Below, in pieces: positions 5,543 through 5,767 of a stretch of 5,767 nt of DNA. The stretch's first letter is position 1. Each line of letters begins with the position of its first letter. The notes beneath the pieces were generated by a model. That model did not search any database. It had not been told where the DNA came from and worked only from the letters and a program-made list of their open reading frames with translations. Origin of the DNA: Bacillota bacterium (GTDB lineage: Bacteria; Bacillota_C; Negativicutes; CTSoil-072); the NCBI GenBank assembly GCA_017861495.1, contig JAGFXW010000163.1, positions 1 to 5,767 of the forward strand. Reading direction: 5' to 3'. Made by a program: the position numbers and the translations under genes.

Positions 5543-5767
5543 TCAAAACCCTCCTACCCGGCGCAAAACACAATCCTGATACAGTTTTGTCAATTGTTCC
5601 TCCGTCAGCGGCGATTTTTGTCGTATCGCCATTTGCCGAACTTGCGCCAAAAAAAATTCAGCCTGGCTTTCATCCATGGCGATATTCGCATGCTGCAAGG
5701 TTGCCGCCAGCGAAGTTTTGCCCGAATGTTTGCCAATAACCAACCGCCGCGACAGCCCTACTTCCTC
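5543..5767 (-). CDS. NifV-omega, C-terminal domain of homocitrate synthase (5' end outside window)
   Basis: The last 74 codons of a gene that enters from the right edge. The visible protein begins EEVGLSRRLVIGKHSGK, with the conserved IGKHSG motif of the C-terminal region of homocitrate and isopropylmalate synthases. It ends in a helical stretch and LRRVGGF. The TTG at 5741-5743 is an internal leucine, since the frame is open to the edge. The gene lies 3 bp upstream of nifV-alpha, and that gene's SD lies within its final codons. Since nifV-alpha lacks exactly this domain, the simplest reading is nifV-omega, the separately encoded C-terminal half. Only the tail is seen, so a complete NifV or other family member upstream remains possible. 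Confidence 0.8.
   Translation of the reverse strand, partial: EEVGLSRRLVIGKHSGKTSLAATLQHANIAMDESQAEFFLAQVRQMAIRQKSPLTEEQLTKLYQDCVLRRVGGF
5549..5555 (-). promoter_or_regulatory. nifV-alpha ribosome binding site inside the nifV-omega end
   Basis: AGGAGGG on the minus strand lies 9 nt before the ATG at 5537-5539 and within the last codons of the upstream gene (stop at 5543-5545). The layout indicates co-transcription and likely translational coupling of the two NifV halves. Confidence 0.8.

Noticed and set aside
5541..5743. A complete small gene starting at TTG 5741-5743
   Set aside because: The frame is open to the window edge, and the residues before the TTG (EEVGLSRR) continue the conserved NifV C-terminal domain.

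Overview
All genes in this window are on the minus strand, so transcription runs from the right edge to the left. It looks like the chromosome of an anaerobic, nitrogen-fixing, low-to-mid GC Firmicute. The split homocitrate synthase (NifV-omega then NifV-alpha) matches the arrangement described in Clostridium pasteurianum. Strong Shine-Dalgarno (SD) sequences with GTG and TTG starts, and the AcoR-type regulator, fit Clostridia or Negativicutes. A Sporomusa/Pelosinus-like host is a guess from overall protein character, not something the sequence proves.

Right part (about 4617-5767): the end of a nif operon. The 3' end of a gene for a NifV-type C-terminal (omega) domain is followed 3 bp later by nifV-alpha, which carries the catalytic TIM-barrel half of homocitrate synthase. 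Together they should make homocitrate for the nitrogenase FeMo-cofactor. The operon closes with a clear intrinsic terminator (perfect 12-bp stem plus T-run, 4617-4656).

Middle (about 2058-4616): a UspA-type universal stress protein gene has its own candidate promoter. An 18-bp Rex-like redox operator (12 of 14 defined positions) lies over the presumed -10. Next comes an AcoR-type regulator (GAF, PAS, AAA+, Fis HTH). Its ATPase keeps Walker A and B but has lost the sigma54-contacting GAFTGA loop, both arginine fingers and the sensor II arginine. It looks like a sigma54 activator that no longer acts through sigma54. Its promoter region carries a 12/13-bp inverted repeat around a perfect TATAAT.

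Left part (1-2057): trmB (tRNA m7G46 methyltransferase) has a TTG start, and its SD overlaps the regulator's stop codon. It is followed by a SEDS-family ftsW-like gene, then the first 27 codons of a gene that resembles the N-terminus of HD-GYP-type phosphohydrolases. No terminator is visible between the regulator and the left edge. Regulator, trmB, ftsW and the HD-GYP-like gene may therefore share a transcript, linking a degenerate sensor-regulator to tRNA modification and cell-wall/division functions.

No tRNA, rRNA, CRISPR, insertion sequence or riboswitch was recognised. No gap between genes exceeds about 170 bases.
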